A DNA stretch of 64,000 nucleotides from an uncultured Spirochaetales bacterium (GTDB taxonomy: Bacteria > Spirochaetota > Spirochaetia > Sphaerochaetales > Sphaerochaetaceae): NCBI GenBank assembly GCA_949293595.1, contig CASFDW010000003.1:72685-136684 (forward strand), given 5' to 3'. Position 1 is the first letter of the stretch. Each line of letters opens with the position of its first letter. The position numbers and the translations under genes were made by a program. Positions 49,964-59,087 of the stretch are shown here, piece by piece. Under the pieces are notes generated by a model, which saw only the letters and a list, made by a program, of their open reading frames with translations, was not told the DNA's origin and did not search any database.

Positions 49964-51360
49964 AAAAACCTGTCAGGCTTGTCCTTTTTGTTCTTCTTCT
50001 TTTGTCGTTATGCTCATGTTCGAGTCTGCAGAACATGGTGAGCACCAGTGCCGACGGTACTCCGAGCTGGATATCCAACCCTCCTTCGAGAAGGGGTAGG
50101 ATAAGCTTTGTTGCGGAGGGCGTGGCCTCGACCGAGGAAGAGGCAAGACTCGTAAGCATAAAGAATGTGCTGCTGCGCATGAGCGCGGACCTGGGATGGG
50201 ATGCGTATACTGCATACTACAGGCAGCTCGGTTCTGCCGGCTATGTGGAACAGATCGACGCAAGAATCGATAATTCCTGGGTCAGACGGTACACCAACGG
50301 CACGCTGTCCTATTTCATCCTTGTCTCCGTAGACGAGGAGCTTTATACGGCTTCCCGCACGGAGGAATACACGAGGATATTGGAAAGAGAGGACGAGATA
50401 AGGGGGTTTCTTGATGATGCCGTCGATTATTACAAGCAGAACATGGATGTGAAGGCCCTCGATGCCTCGATAGATGCCCTGCTTACCTCCGTGTCGGGAC
50501 GAGTCAACAAGCAGGAATATCTTCCCGAGAACGTTCTGAAGGAGGTGTTCTACTATCTGGAGCCTTTGTCGATAAAGGCATCAGGAAGCCGCAATTCGGC
50601 AGATGCCTCCATACGGGTTGTCAGGGAGCGCGGTTTCCTTTCCCCTTCGGTGGAGGAGGCGGGACTGCTTATCAGATACGACATGAGGAACACGAACGGC
50701 GATTACCTCACCGACCAGATCGAAGCCGTCACGGATTCCAGGGGCAGGTATGATTTCCATGTCACAAACCCATATATCGTCAGAAAAGGATCGGTAAGAA
50801 TCTCCCTTGGGCTTGATTATGCGAAGTTGTCACGGATCGAGGCTTTGTCCCCGGTAGGATTCCTGGATGGTTTTTACGAGATGCTTTCCTCCAAGGCCGT
50901 TTCCTATTCATACGATATCGGGAACAGCCGTACGGAGCGTTCCTTGGATGTCGTTGTCGTTTCGTACGGATACAACGGTGAAATTCTCGAAGACAGTTCC
51001 GCATTGGATGCCGTCGCTTCATATCTGGACGAGTTCGACATACGGATAACGCCCATTCCCGGTGATGGACAGAGCGATCAGGAGGTGTTCGACAACTACA
51101 ACCGGACCACCTCCGGAGACAGGAAGAATGTTGCGGTCATCCGTCTGGCCGTTGTCGAGGTAAGGGAGTCCGACAGTTTCCTGATGGCAAGGGCGGAAGG
51201 AAGCCTTTCTATACACGATGTCAATACGGGCGAGCAGGTTTTCTATGATGACACGACCCTCTCCATAGGTTATGGCGCGACAATCGAGGAGGCTTCCTCC
51301 GATGCGCTGGCGCTGGGAGGAAGGACGATTGCCTCCATCCTCATGATCGAGCTGATGTGA
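49960..51360 (+). CDS. LPP20-like lipoprotein
   Basis: 466 residues, starting with a TTG codon that overlaps the previous stop; GGGGG lies 7-8 nt upstream. The lipoprotein signal ends in LCSC (Cys20). Residues ~30-140 look like the LPP20 domain (TPSWISNPPSRRGRISFVAEGVASTEEEARLVSIKNV, then SYFILVSVDEELY), a family of surface lipoproteins of unknown role. The rest is beta-rich: a segment like a carboxypeptidase-regulatory module near residue 220 and a C-terminal region (VAVIRLAVVEV, GEQVFYDDTTLSIG) like peptidoglycan- or assembly-associated lipoproteins. Convergent overlap of 20 nt with nfo. Confidence 0.72.
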   Translation: MKKPVRLVLFVLLLLSLCSCSSLQNMVSTSADGTPSWISNPPSRRGRISFVAEGVASTEEEARLVSIKNVLLRMSADLGWDAYTAYYRQLGSAGYVEQIDARIDNSWVRRYTNGTLSYFILVSVDEELYTASRTEEYTRILEREDEIRGFLDDAVDYYKQNMDVKALDASIDALLTSVSGRVNKQEYLPENVLKEVFYYLEPLSIKASGSRNSADASIRVVRERGFLSPSVEEAGLLIRYDMRNTNGDYLTDQIEAVTDSRGRYDFHVTNPYIVRKGSVRISLGLDYAKLSRIEALSPVGFLDGFYEMLSSKAVSYSYDIGNSRTERSLDVVVVSYGYNGEILEDSSALDAVASYLDEFDIRITPIPGDGQSDQEVFDNYNRTTSGDRKNVAVIRLAVVEVRESDSFLMARAEGSLSIHDVNTGEQVFYDDTTLSIGYGATIEEASSDALALGGRTIASILMIELM

Positions 51361-52171
51361 GGAGCCTTATCTCCTGCGGCCAAAGCGTCTCATCCGGAGT
51401 CTCGAGTATGAGCGGCTTGTCCTGGGCGAAGGGGGAGGCCGCGATTTCCAGGAAAGCCTCCGCTCCTATTTGTCCCCTGCCGATGCTTTCATGCCTGTCC
51501 TTCCTGCTTGCAAGCGCAGCCTTGCTGTCGTTCAGGTGCATGCCTAGTATCTTCTCCCCTCCGAACAGGGCTGCGGCCCTTTCCAAAGTGGCGGAGGCCT
51601 TGTTCCTCACATCGTAACCGTATCCGTACAGGTGGGCGGTATCGAGTGTGACGCCGATCCGGTCACGATTCCTTGCTGCCACGATTATTTCAAGCAGCTC
51701 CTCCAGGGCTCCTCCCAGGTTTGTCCCGCTTGCGGAGGTGTTCTCGATCGAGATCGTGAAATTGTTGTCTTCAAGCACCTCGTCGAAGAAGGAGGCGGCC
51801 CTGAGTATGCCGTCCTTCCGGTCTCCCTCGATGTATGCTCCCGGATGGATGTTGATCTTATCCAGTCCGAGAAGGTTGCATCGGGTTATTTCCTCTGACA
51901 GCAGGCGGAGTGATTTGCGCCTTAGCTCCGGATCTGGAGAGGCGGGGTTTATCAGATAGCCCGCGTGGGCCAGGACCCGGGCTCCGTCGTATCCATGTTT
52001 TTCCAGGTTGCTTTTGAAGAACCCGGCGGATTGAGGGGAAAGCGGTTTCGCCTCCCAGATCTTTTGGTTCTTTGTGAAGATCGCAAAGGCTCCGGCCCCG
52101 TTTTCCGCCGCTCTTTCCGGTGCAAGGCCTATGTCCTTGCTTATTGATACATGTGGTCCGATATACAGCAT
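51341..52171 (-). CDS. nfo: Endonuclease IV (AP endonuclease)
   Basis: 276 residues. TIM-barrel, three-zinc enzyme that cuts DNA 5' of abasic sites. Zinc motifs are visible in GPHVSISKDI, HAGYLINPASP, NIHPGAYIEG (His), SIENTSASGTNLG (Glu), TLDTAHLYGYG (Asp, His), GMHLNDSK (His) and DRHESIGRGQIG (Asp, His). Length fits the family. A -10-like TAATAT ends 7 nt before the ATG and there is no strong Shine-Dalgarno, so a leaderless start is likely. Divergent from the M16C protease gene. It would act after the Ogg and other glycosylases encoded in this window. Confidence 0.95.
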   Translation of the reverse strand: MLYIGPHVSISKDIGLAPERAAENGAGAFAIFTKNQKIWEAKPLSPQSAGFFKSNLEKHGYDGARVLAHAGYLINPASPDPELRRKSLRLLSEEITRCNLLGLDKINIHPGAYIEGDRKDGILRAASFFDEVLEDNNFTISIENTSASGTNLGGALEELLEIIVAARNRDRIGVTLDTAHLYGYGYDVRNKASATLERAAALFGGEKILGMHLNDSKAALASRKDRHESIGRGQIGAEAFLEIAASPFAQDKPLILETPDETLWPQEIRLLTSARS

Positions 52172-52178
52172 TTTCCGG

Positions 52179-52184
52179 ATATTA
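52179..52184 (-). promoter_or_regulatory. -10-like element of nfo (leaderless start)
   Basis: The minus strand reads TAATAT, then 7 nt, then the ATG at 52171 (GATAAT overlaps it at 9 nt). No clear -35. Confidence 0.45.
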
Positions 52185-52235
52185 TCATTTTTTCGGTTCC
52201 TTAAGAACTCCTTGGTGCCCAGCCTTGCCTTTTCA

Positions 52236-52244
52236 TGTTATATT
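52236..52244 (+). promoter_or_regulatory. Extended -10 promoter of the M16C gene (leaderless)
   Basis: TG-T-TATATT, an extended -10 element, ends 7 nt before the ATG at 52252. No Shine-Dalgarno and no matching -35, as allowed for extended -10 promoters. Confidence 0.6.
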
Positions 52245-52251
52245 TTCTCCC

Positions 52252-55101
52252 ATGAATAAGACGGTTGGCGGTTTTGAATTGCTTGAAGAGAGGCATGTGC
52301 CCTCATATGACGGGGATGCGGGGGTCTACCTGCATAAGGCCAGCGGCTTAAGGGTCGTTGTCCTGAAAAACAAGGACAGGGAACAGTTTTTCTCCTATGT
52401 TGTCTATACCACTCCGGAGGACAGTACCGGGGTATTCCATATCATAGAGCATACGGTTCTGTCCGGGAGCGCCAAGTATCCCGTCAAGGAGGCGTTCAAC
52501 GAGGCTATGAAAAGGGGATGTCCCACGTTCATGAATGCCATGACCGGTGCGGACAGGACCTATTACCTCGCCTCCAGCGCCGTGCGCAAGGATTTCGACA
52601 ATATCTTCGACATATACACCGATGCGGTGTTCTCCCCGCTTTTGAGGAAGGAGACGTTCATGCAGGAGGGGATCAGGATAGCAAGGGCTCCGGAGCCTCA
52701 TTTCGAGGGTGTGGTGTTTTCCGAGATGCAGGGGGCTTTGAGCCAGCATGAGCAGGTGGTGTCCTCCCTGTCCTCAAGATCACTTTTCCCTGAAACCCCA
52801 TACCAATGGGAGAGCGGCGGTGATCCAAGAAGCATATGCAGGCTTGAATACACGGATTATCTGGATACCTACGAAAAATACTATACGCCGTCCAACATGA
52901 CATTGTTTTTGTATGGGGATGTGGATGTGGAAGGCAAGCTGGCGTTCCTGGAGGATGGATACCTTTCCAAACGGTCATACGAACCTCCTGTACCTGTCTT
53001 CCGGATGCCCGGGAGATGGAATGCCCCACGCAGGGTGGACGGGAAGAGTCTTTCTTCCGAATCAGGGACCTCTGGTGGCACCGTTATGCTTTCCTGGCGT
53101 CTTGGTGCGGCCACGGACAGGAGGCAGTGCATAATTCTTTCAATTCTTGTCGATCTCCTTCTGGGCAATCCAGGATGTCCGTTGTACAAGGCGATAGTGG
53201 AATCGGATCTGGGAGAGGACCTCTCCAGCGAATCCGGCATGCTCCCCGATTATGCGGACAATGTCTTTGCTGTCGGGATGACGGGGGCGAGGGTGGAGGA
53301 TGCGGAGAAGATATCCGCCTTCCTGATGGCTGAGCTCGAAAGGATCTGCGACGCTGGCTTTTCTGAAAAAGAGGTCGAAGCCGCCCTGCGCAGGTACGAG
53401 TTCTCGCTGAGGGAGATTCCCGGAGGGCTTCCGCAGGGGATGCGCGCACTCTTCCGTCTCGATAAGAGCATGGTCTACAGGACGGACATGCTTGCCTGCC
53501 TTTTCCCGGAAGAGGATATGAAGGCCGTCAGGAAGGAGGTGGAGGAGACACCTGGCTTCTTTGAAAGCTGCATGAGGGAGTGGTTCATCGGGAACCCGCA
53601 CAGGCTGCTTTCTACAATCATGCCTGATCCCTCGCTCTCCGAGGAATTCGACAATGACATGAGCCGTGCCCTGGAGGAAAGGCTCGGAACGGCCGATCCC
53701 GGGGATGAGGAGCTTTTTGAAAGGTTTTCGCTCTCCGAGGAGGATGGCGTGGTGTTCGATTCCTTTCCCTGCCTGAGGAGCGGGGACATCCAGGACGAGC
53801 CTTTCCGGAAGAATCCCGGAAAGCTTTCGGAGGGTATCGTACGGATCCCGCTTTTCACGGGAGGGGTGGTGTATTTCGATGTCGTGATCGACGTCAGCGA
53901 TTTTTCATACCGGGAGCTTGACGAGCTGAACATCCTTGCACGTCTGATGACCATGTGTTCGGTCGGGGACATGGACATGTCCTCGTTCCAGACCGAGATG
54001 CGGTTCTCCACCGGCGGCTTCGCCTATTACCTCGAGAGCGGTGCGTCGTTGGACGGGCGCGAGAACGTGTTCATGATGCTCAGGCTCAAGATGCTTGAGA
54101 ATACGGTGGATGAGGCCCGCAGGCTTCTGGTGGAGCTTCTGAAGGAGGGATGCCTGGATGAGAAGGAGATCGAGGCGGCCATTACAGACATGATCACCGA
54201 TTACAAGTCGGGATTGATCCAGAACGGGCATACATTCGCTCTTTCTGCATCGCAGGCACCGTTTTCCCCGTCCCTATACATTTCCGAACGTATCGGAGGC
54301 GTGAGCTTCTGGTTTGAGCTGGAAAGATTGCAGAAGGATATCCCGGCTCTTGCCTCTCGTCTGGCAGGGACCAGAAGGAAGATGCTTGACAGAAAGAGGA
54401 TGATCGTACAGCTCGGATGCGGAAAGGAAAGCATGAGGACATGCGAAGCTGCCGCCTCCTCGTTCCTTGCCTCCTTCGACGAGGGGCCGGGATGCGGTAT
54501 CGTGCACCATGAGGTACCCGATGTCCCCCTCCGGCAGGCGTTTCTCCTTTCCTCTCCTGTCTCGTATGTCGCACTTTCCACGTATTGCGGTTCCTCCCTG
54601 CTTTCAGAGCAGGCCTCGAGGCGGCTTTTCCTTTCCATACTATCCCCGTCCTCGATATGGAACAGCATAAGGGCGAAGGGTGGGGCGTACGGCGCCGGAT
54701 CCCTTCTGGATCCGATCGAGCGTACGATCATCTTCTATTCCTACAGGGATCCAAGGCTGGATGCCACGGTCGCCGACTTCATGGATTGTGTCAGGAATGA
54801 GGAAATCGATGGGAATAAGCTGGAGAATGCCCTCATGCAGATCAGAAGTCAGGATCTGAAACCGCTTTGTCCCGCACAGAAGGTGCTGGTTTATCTGCGG
54901 CGTAGGCTTTTCGGTATCACGGATGAATATAGAAAGGAAAACAGGAAGGCGATGCTTTCAGTGACAACTGGTGATCTTGAAGCAGCCAGGAGGGACATCC
55001 TGGAACTCCTTGGAAGGTTGGATTCGGTCGCGGTTGTCTGCTCACAGGAGGCCGTCGGCTCCTCAGCTCTGGATTTCACGGTCAGGAAACTGCCTTTCTG
55101 A
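52252..55101 (+). CDS. M16C-family metalloprotease (presequence-protease/falcilysin type)
   Basis: 949 residues, the full length of the PreP/falcilysin group. The inverted zinc motif HxxEH appears as FHIIEHTVLSGS at about residue 65; FNEAMKRGCPTFMNAMTGADRTYY is the typical follow-on block. The second half repeats the fold without the zinc site, and IRAKGGAYGAGS near residue 810 is the conserved R..GGAYG substrate-clamp motif. It degrades unfolded peptides in a closed chamber. No signal peptide is visible, so it is probably cytoplasmic. The ATG at 52252 fits an extended -10 promoter 7 nt upstream; longer in-frame readings run into the nfo gene. Confidence 0.93.
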   Translation: MNKTVGGFELLEERHVPSYDGDAGVYLHKASGLRVVVLKNKDREQFFSYVVYTTPEDSTGVFHIIEHTVLSGSAKYPVKEAFNEAMKRGCPTFMNAMTGADRTYYLASSAVRKDFDNIFDIYTDAVFSPLLRKETFMQEGIRIARAPEPHFEGVVFSEMQGALSQHEQVVSSLSSRSLFPETPYQWESGGDPRSICRLEYTDYLDTYEKYYTPSNMTLFLYGDVDVEGKLAFLEDGYLSKRSYEPPVPVFRMPGRWNAPRRVDGKSLSSESGTSGGTVMLSWRLGAATDRRQCIILSILVDLLLGNPGCPLYKAIVESDLGEDLSSESGMLPDYADNVFAVGMTGARVEDAEKISAFLMAELERICDAGFSEKEVEAALRRYEFSLREIPGGLPQGMRALFRLDKSMVYRTDMLACLFPEEDMKAVRKEVEETPGFFESCMREWFIGNPHRLLSTIMPDPSLSEEFDNDMSRALEERLGTADPGDEELFERFSLSEEDGVVFDSFPCLRSGDIQDEPFRKNPGKLSEGIVRIPLFTGGVVYFDVVIDVSDFSYRELDELNILARLMTMCSVGDMDMSSFQTEMRFSTGGFAYYLESGASLDGRENVFMMLRLKMLENTVDEARRLLVELLKEGCLDEKEIEAAITDMITDYKSGLIQNGHTFALSASQAPFSPSLYISERIGGVSFWFELERLQKDIPALASRLAGTRRKMLDRKRMIVQLGCGKESMRTCEAAASSFLASFDEGPGCGIVHHEVPDVPLRQAFLLSSPVSYVALSTYCGSSLLSEQASRRLFLSILSPSSIWNSIRAKGGAYGAGSLLDPIERTIIFYSYRDPRLDATVADFMDCVRNEEIDGNKLENALMQIRSQDLKPLCPAQKVLVYLRRRLFGITDEYRKENRKAMLSVTTGDLEAARRDILELLGRLDSVAVVCSQEAVGSSALDFTVRKLPF

Positions 55102-55153
55102 TGTGCCAGTTGGTATCGGCCACTTATGAAATACACTTTGTTTCCATCCTGTT

Positions 55154-55182
55154 TTGACATCGGTTCGTTATTATCGGATTAA
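55154..55182 (+). promoter_or_regulatory. Probable promoter of the PepSY gene
   Basis: A perfect TTGACA with GATTAA at 17-nt spacing, about 12 nt before the ribosome site of the gene at 55201. Confidence 0.5.
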
Positions 55183-55200
55183 TGATATTGGAGGAAAAAT

Positions 55201-55944
55201 ATGAATAGAAAACTGTTTTTGATAGGCATAATCCCGCTTTTTGCTTCCGGTCTTTCTTTTGCATCCCTGATCGAGGCATCGGATGCCGGGAGGATTGCTT
55301 TCGGACATGCCGGTACGGATGCTTCGGATGTCCGTGGCCTGGAGACCAGGCTTGGAAGGAAAGCGGGATATCCCGTGTACGAGGTTGAATTCCGTACATC
55401 CGAAGGAAAATACGAATATGAGGTACTCGCCCAGGACGGTCGGATCGTCTCTTTTGAATTTGACATGGATGATGATGCCCTGATGTCGCTGTACGGGCAG
55501 TCCGTTTCCGGTTTGGACAAGACCTCCGCACTGCTCATTGCCGTCGAAAGTGCCGGCCTTGGCATGGATGACGTGGTCTCAAGGAAGGTGGAGTACGAGA
55601 AGGACAGGAACGGAGGGCATTACGATGTCGAATTCTCCGATGGCACATACAAATGGGATTTTGAGATCGGGGCCGATGGAAAGATCCTGGAAGGCGGATA
55701 CGAGCTCAAGTCGAAAGGGCTTCCGTCAATGAGCTCGCGCACGATCAGCCGTACCGATGTGGAAAGGATTGTCACGGATCTGCTCGGCGGTCCTGTTTCT
55801 GATCTTTCGTTCCATAGCGACTATGATGACGGACACCGCGTGTTCAAGGTGCATGCAAACAAGGATGGCCTTGCCTATGAGGCGGTCCTGGATGCGTCAT
55901 ATGGAACGGTGTACTCGCTCGACTGGGAAGCTGTGGCAATGTGA
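55201..55944 (+). CDS. Exported PepSY-domain protein
   Basis: 247 residues. Signal peptide MNRKLFLIGIIPLFASGLSFAS, then three PepSY-like units, each a helix followed by strands: ASDAGRIAFGHAG...YPVYEVEFRTSEGKYEYEVLAQDGRIVSFE; TSALLIAVESAGL...HYDVEFSDGTYKWDFEIGADGKILE; TDVERIVTDLLGG...HRVFKVHANKDGLAYEAVLD. PepSY units often restrain proteases or bind small ligands at the cell surface. GGAGG precedes the ATG; promoter and terminator make it a single-gene unit. It follows the M16C protease gene, but with its own promoter, so a functional link is only speculative. Confidence 0.85.
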   Translation: MNRKLFLIGIIPLFASGLSFASLIEASDAGRIAFGHAGTDASDVRGLETRLGRKAGYPVYEVEFRTSEGKYEYEVLAQDGRIVSFEFDMDDDALMSLYGQSVSGLDKTSALLIAVESAGLGMDDVVSRKVEYEKDRNGGHYDVEFSDGTYKWDFEIGADGKILEGGYELKSKGLPSMSSRTISRTDVERIVTDLLGGPVSDLSFHSDYDDGHRVFKVHANKDGLAYEAVLDASYGTVYSLDWEAVAM

Positions 55945-55952
55945 ACGTATGG

Positions 55953-55982
55953 GACGGGAGGAGCTCCTCCCGTCTTTTTTTT
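55953..55982 (+). terminator. Rho-independent terminator after the PepSY gene
   Basis: A near-perfect palindrome GACGGGAGGAG / CTCCTCCCGTC followed by eight Ts. The T-tract abuts the -35 box of the glpK promoter. Confidence 0.93.
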
Positions 55983-56009
55983 GCGTTTATCCGCCTCTTG
56001 GATTATACT
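55981..56009 (+). promoter_or_regulatory. Promoter of glpK
   Basis: TTGCGT and TATACT with a 17-nt spacer, predicted start near 56016, just before the AAAGGTGG ribosome site. Confidence 0.65.
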
Positions 56010-56027
56010 GGTCAAAAGGTGGTTTCA

Positions 56028-57539
56028 ATGACAAAATACATCGGCGCGATAGACCAGGGTACCACGAGTACAAGATTCATTCTTTTCAATACCGAGGGCA
56101 TGATAGTCTCGGTCGGTCAGAAGGAGCACAGACAGATATATCCGCGTCCCGGATGGGTCGAGCACGATCCTGAGGAAATCTGGCGCAACACATGTTTTGT
56201 CATCTGCGAATGTATCTCGAGGAGCGGCATCGATCCGGAGGACATCATTGCTGTCGGCATCACCAACCAGAGGGAGACGATCATTCCGTTCTCGAGGAAG
56301 ACCGGAAGGATCCTCCATAATGCGGTGGTCTGGCAGGATCTTAGGGGATCGGATTTCATCGATTCATTGAAATCGAAGGTTGACGAGGAGGAGATACGCC
56401 GTACCACGGGACTTCTCTATTCCCCGTACTTCTCCGCGAGCAAGATCAGGTGGCTTCTGGACAACGTTCCCAAGGTCAGGGCCCTTGGCGGCAATCCCGA
56501 TTTATGCTTCGGCACGATCGATACCTATCTGACCTACAAACTGACAGGAAGGTGCGTCACCGATGTGACGAACGCCTCCCGGTATATGCTCATGAACATA
56601 TCCACCCTCGAATGGGACGAGCGCATGCTTGAGCTTTTTTCCGTGTCCAGGGACAATCTTCCGGAGATAGTCTCGTCGACCGGACTTGTTTATGGATACA
56701 CCTCGGAGGATGGTCCTTTCGGAGCCCGCATACCTGTGTGCGGAATACTTGGCGATCAGCAGGCCGCGCTGTTCGGACAGGCCTGCTTCAAGGCAGGGGA
56801 GAGCAAATGCACCTACGGTACCGGATGCTTCATGCTTGCCAACACCGGGGAGAACCTCTGTTTTTCCAAGCACGGTCTTCTGAGCACCGTCGCATACAGG
56901 AGGGAGGGCTCGGCTCCCGTATATGCCCTCGAGGGATCGGTTGCGGTTGCCGGCTCGCTTTGCCAGTGGACGAGGGACAACCTCAAGATGGTGGAGGATG
57001 TGAAGGAATTGGACGAACTTGCTTCCAGCGTGCCCGACTCGGGCGGTGTTTACATCGTTCCGGCGTTCGCAGGTTTGTTCGCCCCTTACTGGAGGAGCGA
57101 TGCGAGGGGTGTCATAGCAGGATTGACCGGATTCGCAACAAGAGCACACATTTGCAGGGCCGTGCTCGAGGCCACAGCCTTCCAGGCATATGACATCTTC
57201 TCTGCCATGGAGATGGATTCCGAGATAAGGATATCCTCCCTCAAGGTTGACGGCGGCATGACGAACTCATGGCCTCTGATGGCTTTCCAGAGCGACATAC
57301 TCCAGGTGCCGGTCATCAGGCCGCAGATCGTAGAGACCACCGCCCTCGGTGCCGCCTATGCGGCAGGAATCACCGCAGGAGTGTGGAAGGACAAGGACGA
57401 TCTTGTCAAGTATTGGAGGGAACAGACAAGATGGACCCCGACCATGGATGACAAGGAGAGGCAAAAAAAGGTAGGATTCTGGAAGAAGGCCGTCTCAAGG
57501 ACTCTTGGATGGGTGCCTTCCAAGGAGGAACAGGAATAA
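56028..57539 (+). CDS. glpK: Glycerol kinase
   Basis: 503 residues, FGGY family. IGAIDQGTTSTRFILF is the N-terminal phosphate loop; RPGWVEHDPEEIW, GITNQRETIIPF, VWQDLRGSDFID and DQQAALFGQ follow family order, with the catalytic Asp in GILGDQQAAL. The C-terminal KVDGGMTNSWPLMAFQSDIL is the second FGGY signature. It makes sn-glycerol 3-phosphate for lipids or glycolysis. AAAGGTGG lies before the ATG; upstream in-frame codons cross the terminator and promoter and are rejected. cdaA starts 1 nt after its stop, so glycerol kinase and c-di-AMP synthase may share a message. Confidence 0.95.
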   Translation: MTKYIGAIDQGTTSTRFILFNTEGMIVSVGQKEHRQIYPRPGWVEHDPEEIWRNTCFVICECISRSGIDPEDIIAVGITNQRETIIPFSRKTGRILHNAVVWQDLRGSDFIDSLKSKVDEEEIRRTTGLLYSPYFSASKIRWLLDNVPKVRALGGNPDLCFGTIDTYLTYKLTGRCVTDVTNASRYMLMNISTLEWDERMLELFSVSRDNLPEIVSSTGLVYGYTSEDGPFGARIPVCGILGDQQAALFGQACFKAGESKCTYGTGCFMLANTGENLCFSKHGLLSTVAYRREGSAPVYALEGSVAVAGSLCQWTRDNLKMVEDVKELDELASSVPDSGGVYIVPAFAGLFAPYWRSDARGVIAGLTGFATRAHICRAVLEATAFQAYDIFSAMEMDSEIRISSLKVDGGMTNSWPLMAFQSDILQVPVIRPQIVETTALGAAYAAGITAGVWKDKDDLVKYWREQTRWTPTMDDKERQKKVGFWKKAVSRTLGWVPSKEEQE

Positions 57540-58361
57540 ATGCTGGAAGTGCTGACCACCCTTACGGTTGTCGATTACCTACGCCTGTTGGCCGAGGTTT
57601 TCATCCTCACGTTCATATTCTACAGGATATACATCGCGCTGGCCGAGAGCAAGGCCAAGCAGATGGTGTTCATACTCTTTTATATCCTGCTGAGCTATGC
57701 GGTCTTCAAGATGCTTGGCTTCGATGTCCTCACTTATCTCATCGAGAAATGCTTCCTTCCTTTCCTGTTGCTTCTCTTCGTATTCTACCATCCCGAGCTC
57801 AGGAGGGCGTTTTCCTCCTCGTTCATCAGGAACGGCAGGTTCTTCAGAATAGGTTCGCAGACCACAGGAGAACAGATAGACAGCATCCTGAACGCCTGCA
57901 ACATCCTCGTCGAGAAGAAGAGGGGGGCCCTCATCGTATTCCCCAGACATATCGATCTGAAGAGTGTGCTTGATTCAGGAACGAAGCTGAACGCGGACCT
58001 TTCCTCGACCCTCATCCTCACGATCTTCGACCATGACACACCGTTGCACGACGGCGCGTGCGTGATCCAGGGCGGAAGGATAACCTATGCCGCCTGCTAC
58101 CTTCCATTGAGCGAGCAGACCGGTATCAAGGCGAGCTTCGGGACCAGACACAGGGCGGCCCTCGGACTTGCCGAGGAATCCGATGCGATCGTGCTCGTGG
58201 TCTCCGAGGAGACAGGTGCGATCAGCCTCGCATACAATGCTAACATCTATTACAATCTTTCCAATGAAACGATAAAGAAGGTCCTTTTGGCGCTGTTCAC
58301 ATATCGTGACGTGCTGCCTCAGGAAGTGAAGGAGCAGAATGCAAATGAAGCAGAATCATAA
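57540..58361 (+). CDS. cdaA: Diadenylate cyclase CdaA (c-di-AMP synthase)
   Basis: 273 residues. Three N-terminal transmembrane helices (about 15-33, 40-58, 62-80) are followed by a DAC domain with the catalytic DGA motif (TPLHDGACVIQGG) and RHR motif (FGTRHRAALGLAEESDA). It joins two ATP into c-di-AMP, a messenger for cell-wall and potassium control. The overlap with the YbbR gene and the gene order cdaA-ybbR match the conserved pair in many bacteria. It is in the same direction and immediately after glpK. Confidence 0.95.
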   Translation: MLEVLTTLTVVDYLRLLAEVFILTFIFYRIYIALAESKAKQMVFILFYILLSYAVFKMLGFDVLTYLIEKCFLPFLLLLFVFYHPELRRAFSSSFIRNGRFFRIGSQTTGEQIDSILNACNILVEKKRGALIVFPRHIDLKSVLDSGTKLNADLSSTLILTIFDHDTPLHDGACVIQGGRITYAACYLPLSEQTGIKASFGTRHRAALGLAEESDAIVLVVSEETGAISLAYNANIYYNLSNETIKKVLLALFTYRDVLPQEVKEQNANEAES

Positions 58362-58740
58362 GTTCCTGTCCAATTGGGGGGTAAAGGTTTTTTCTTTCAT
58401 GATAGCGCTGCTTGTCGTGCTTGTCGTACAGTTCTACAACGTCGCAAGCAGGGTCGTCACCATTCCGTTGAACGTCCTTCTGCCTGCGGGATATGATGCC
58501 GAAAGCCTTGTGCCGGAAACCGTGGACATAGTGATTTCCGGCGATGAGAGCATAATTTATCTTGTTGAGCCTGCACAGATTCTGGCCTATGCCGATTTTT
58601 CCAAGGTGTCGTCCGTGGGGATATCCAGGGCTCCCGTCGTGCTTGAATACAAGGAGGACATCTATAAGAAGAACAGTATTTCCGTGAAGGCGCAGCCCTC
58701 GAGCGTGAGGATCCTGTTCTCCCAAGAGGGTGTGCAGTGA
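58339..58740 (+). CDS. Short YbbR-like (CdaR) protein
   Basis: 133 residues: one N-terminal membrane anchor (WGVKVFSFMIALLVVLVVQFY) and a single extracytoplasmic YbbR unit (RVVTIPLNVLLPAGYDAESLVPETVDIVISGD...VVLEYKEDIYKKNSISVKAQPSSVRILF). Firmicute CdaR has about four YbbR units, so this is a minimal form. CdaR binds and modulates CdaA; the 23-nt overlap with cdaA supports that partnership. GGAG lies shortly before the ATG. Confidence 0.82.
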   Translation: MQMKQNHKFLSNWGVKVFSFMIALLVVLVVQFYNVASRVVTIPLNVLLPAGYDAESLVPETVDIVISGDESIIYLVEPAQILAYADFSKVSSVGISRAPVVLEYKEDIYKKNSISVKAQPSSVRILFSQEGVQ

Positions 58741-59087
58741 TGATAGCCGGAATCGGTGTGGACATAGTCGAGAACCGGCGCTTCAGCAACAAGCCGCGCG
58801 GGTTTCTCGAAAGGATTTTCACGGACAACGAACTGCTTGAGGGTATGGACCGCCGTGGTGAGGTTGAGTTCCTTGCTTCCCGTTTTGCCGCCAAGGAGGC
58901 CTTTGTGAAGGCTCTAGGCACCGGTTTTGGAAAAATCCAGCCCAAGGATATCGAGATAAGGGAAGACTCCCTGGGCCGTCCTTCTATAGCCCTTCTCAAG
59001 GAAATTCCTGTGATGCCCTTGGTCCATCTGTCCATCTCGCACGAAAAGGAATACTCCGTCGCAATGGTGGTGCTGGAAGATGCCTAG
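58740..59087 (+). CDS. acpS: Holo-[acyl-carrier-protein] synthase
   Basis: 115 residues, typical AcpS length. GIGVDIVENRRF holds the first Mg2+-binding Asp and FAAKEAFVKALGTGF the Glu/Lys motif (xxAAKEAxxKALGTG); LSISHEKEYSVAMVVLE ends the domain. It transfers phosphopantetheine from CoA to apo-ACP for fatty-acid synthesis. The ATG lies at the stop of the YbbR gene (TGATG) with AGAGGG upstream; a GTG 3 nt earlier is less likely. It overlaps truA by 8 nt. Confidence 0.95.
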   Translation: MIAGIGVDIVENRRFSNKPRGFLERIFTDNELLEGMDRRGEVEFLASRFAAKEAFVKALGTGFGKIQPKDIEIREDSLGRPSIALLKEIPVMPLVHLSISHEKEYSVAMVVLEDA

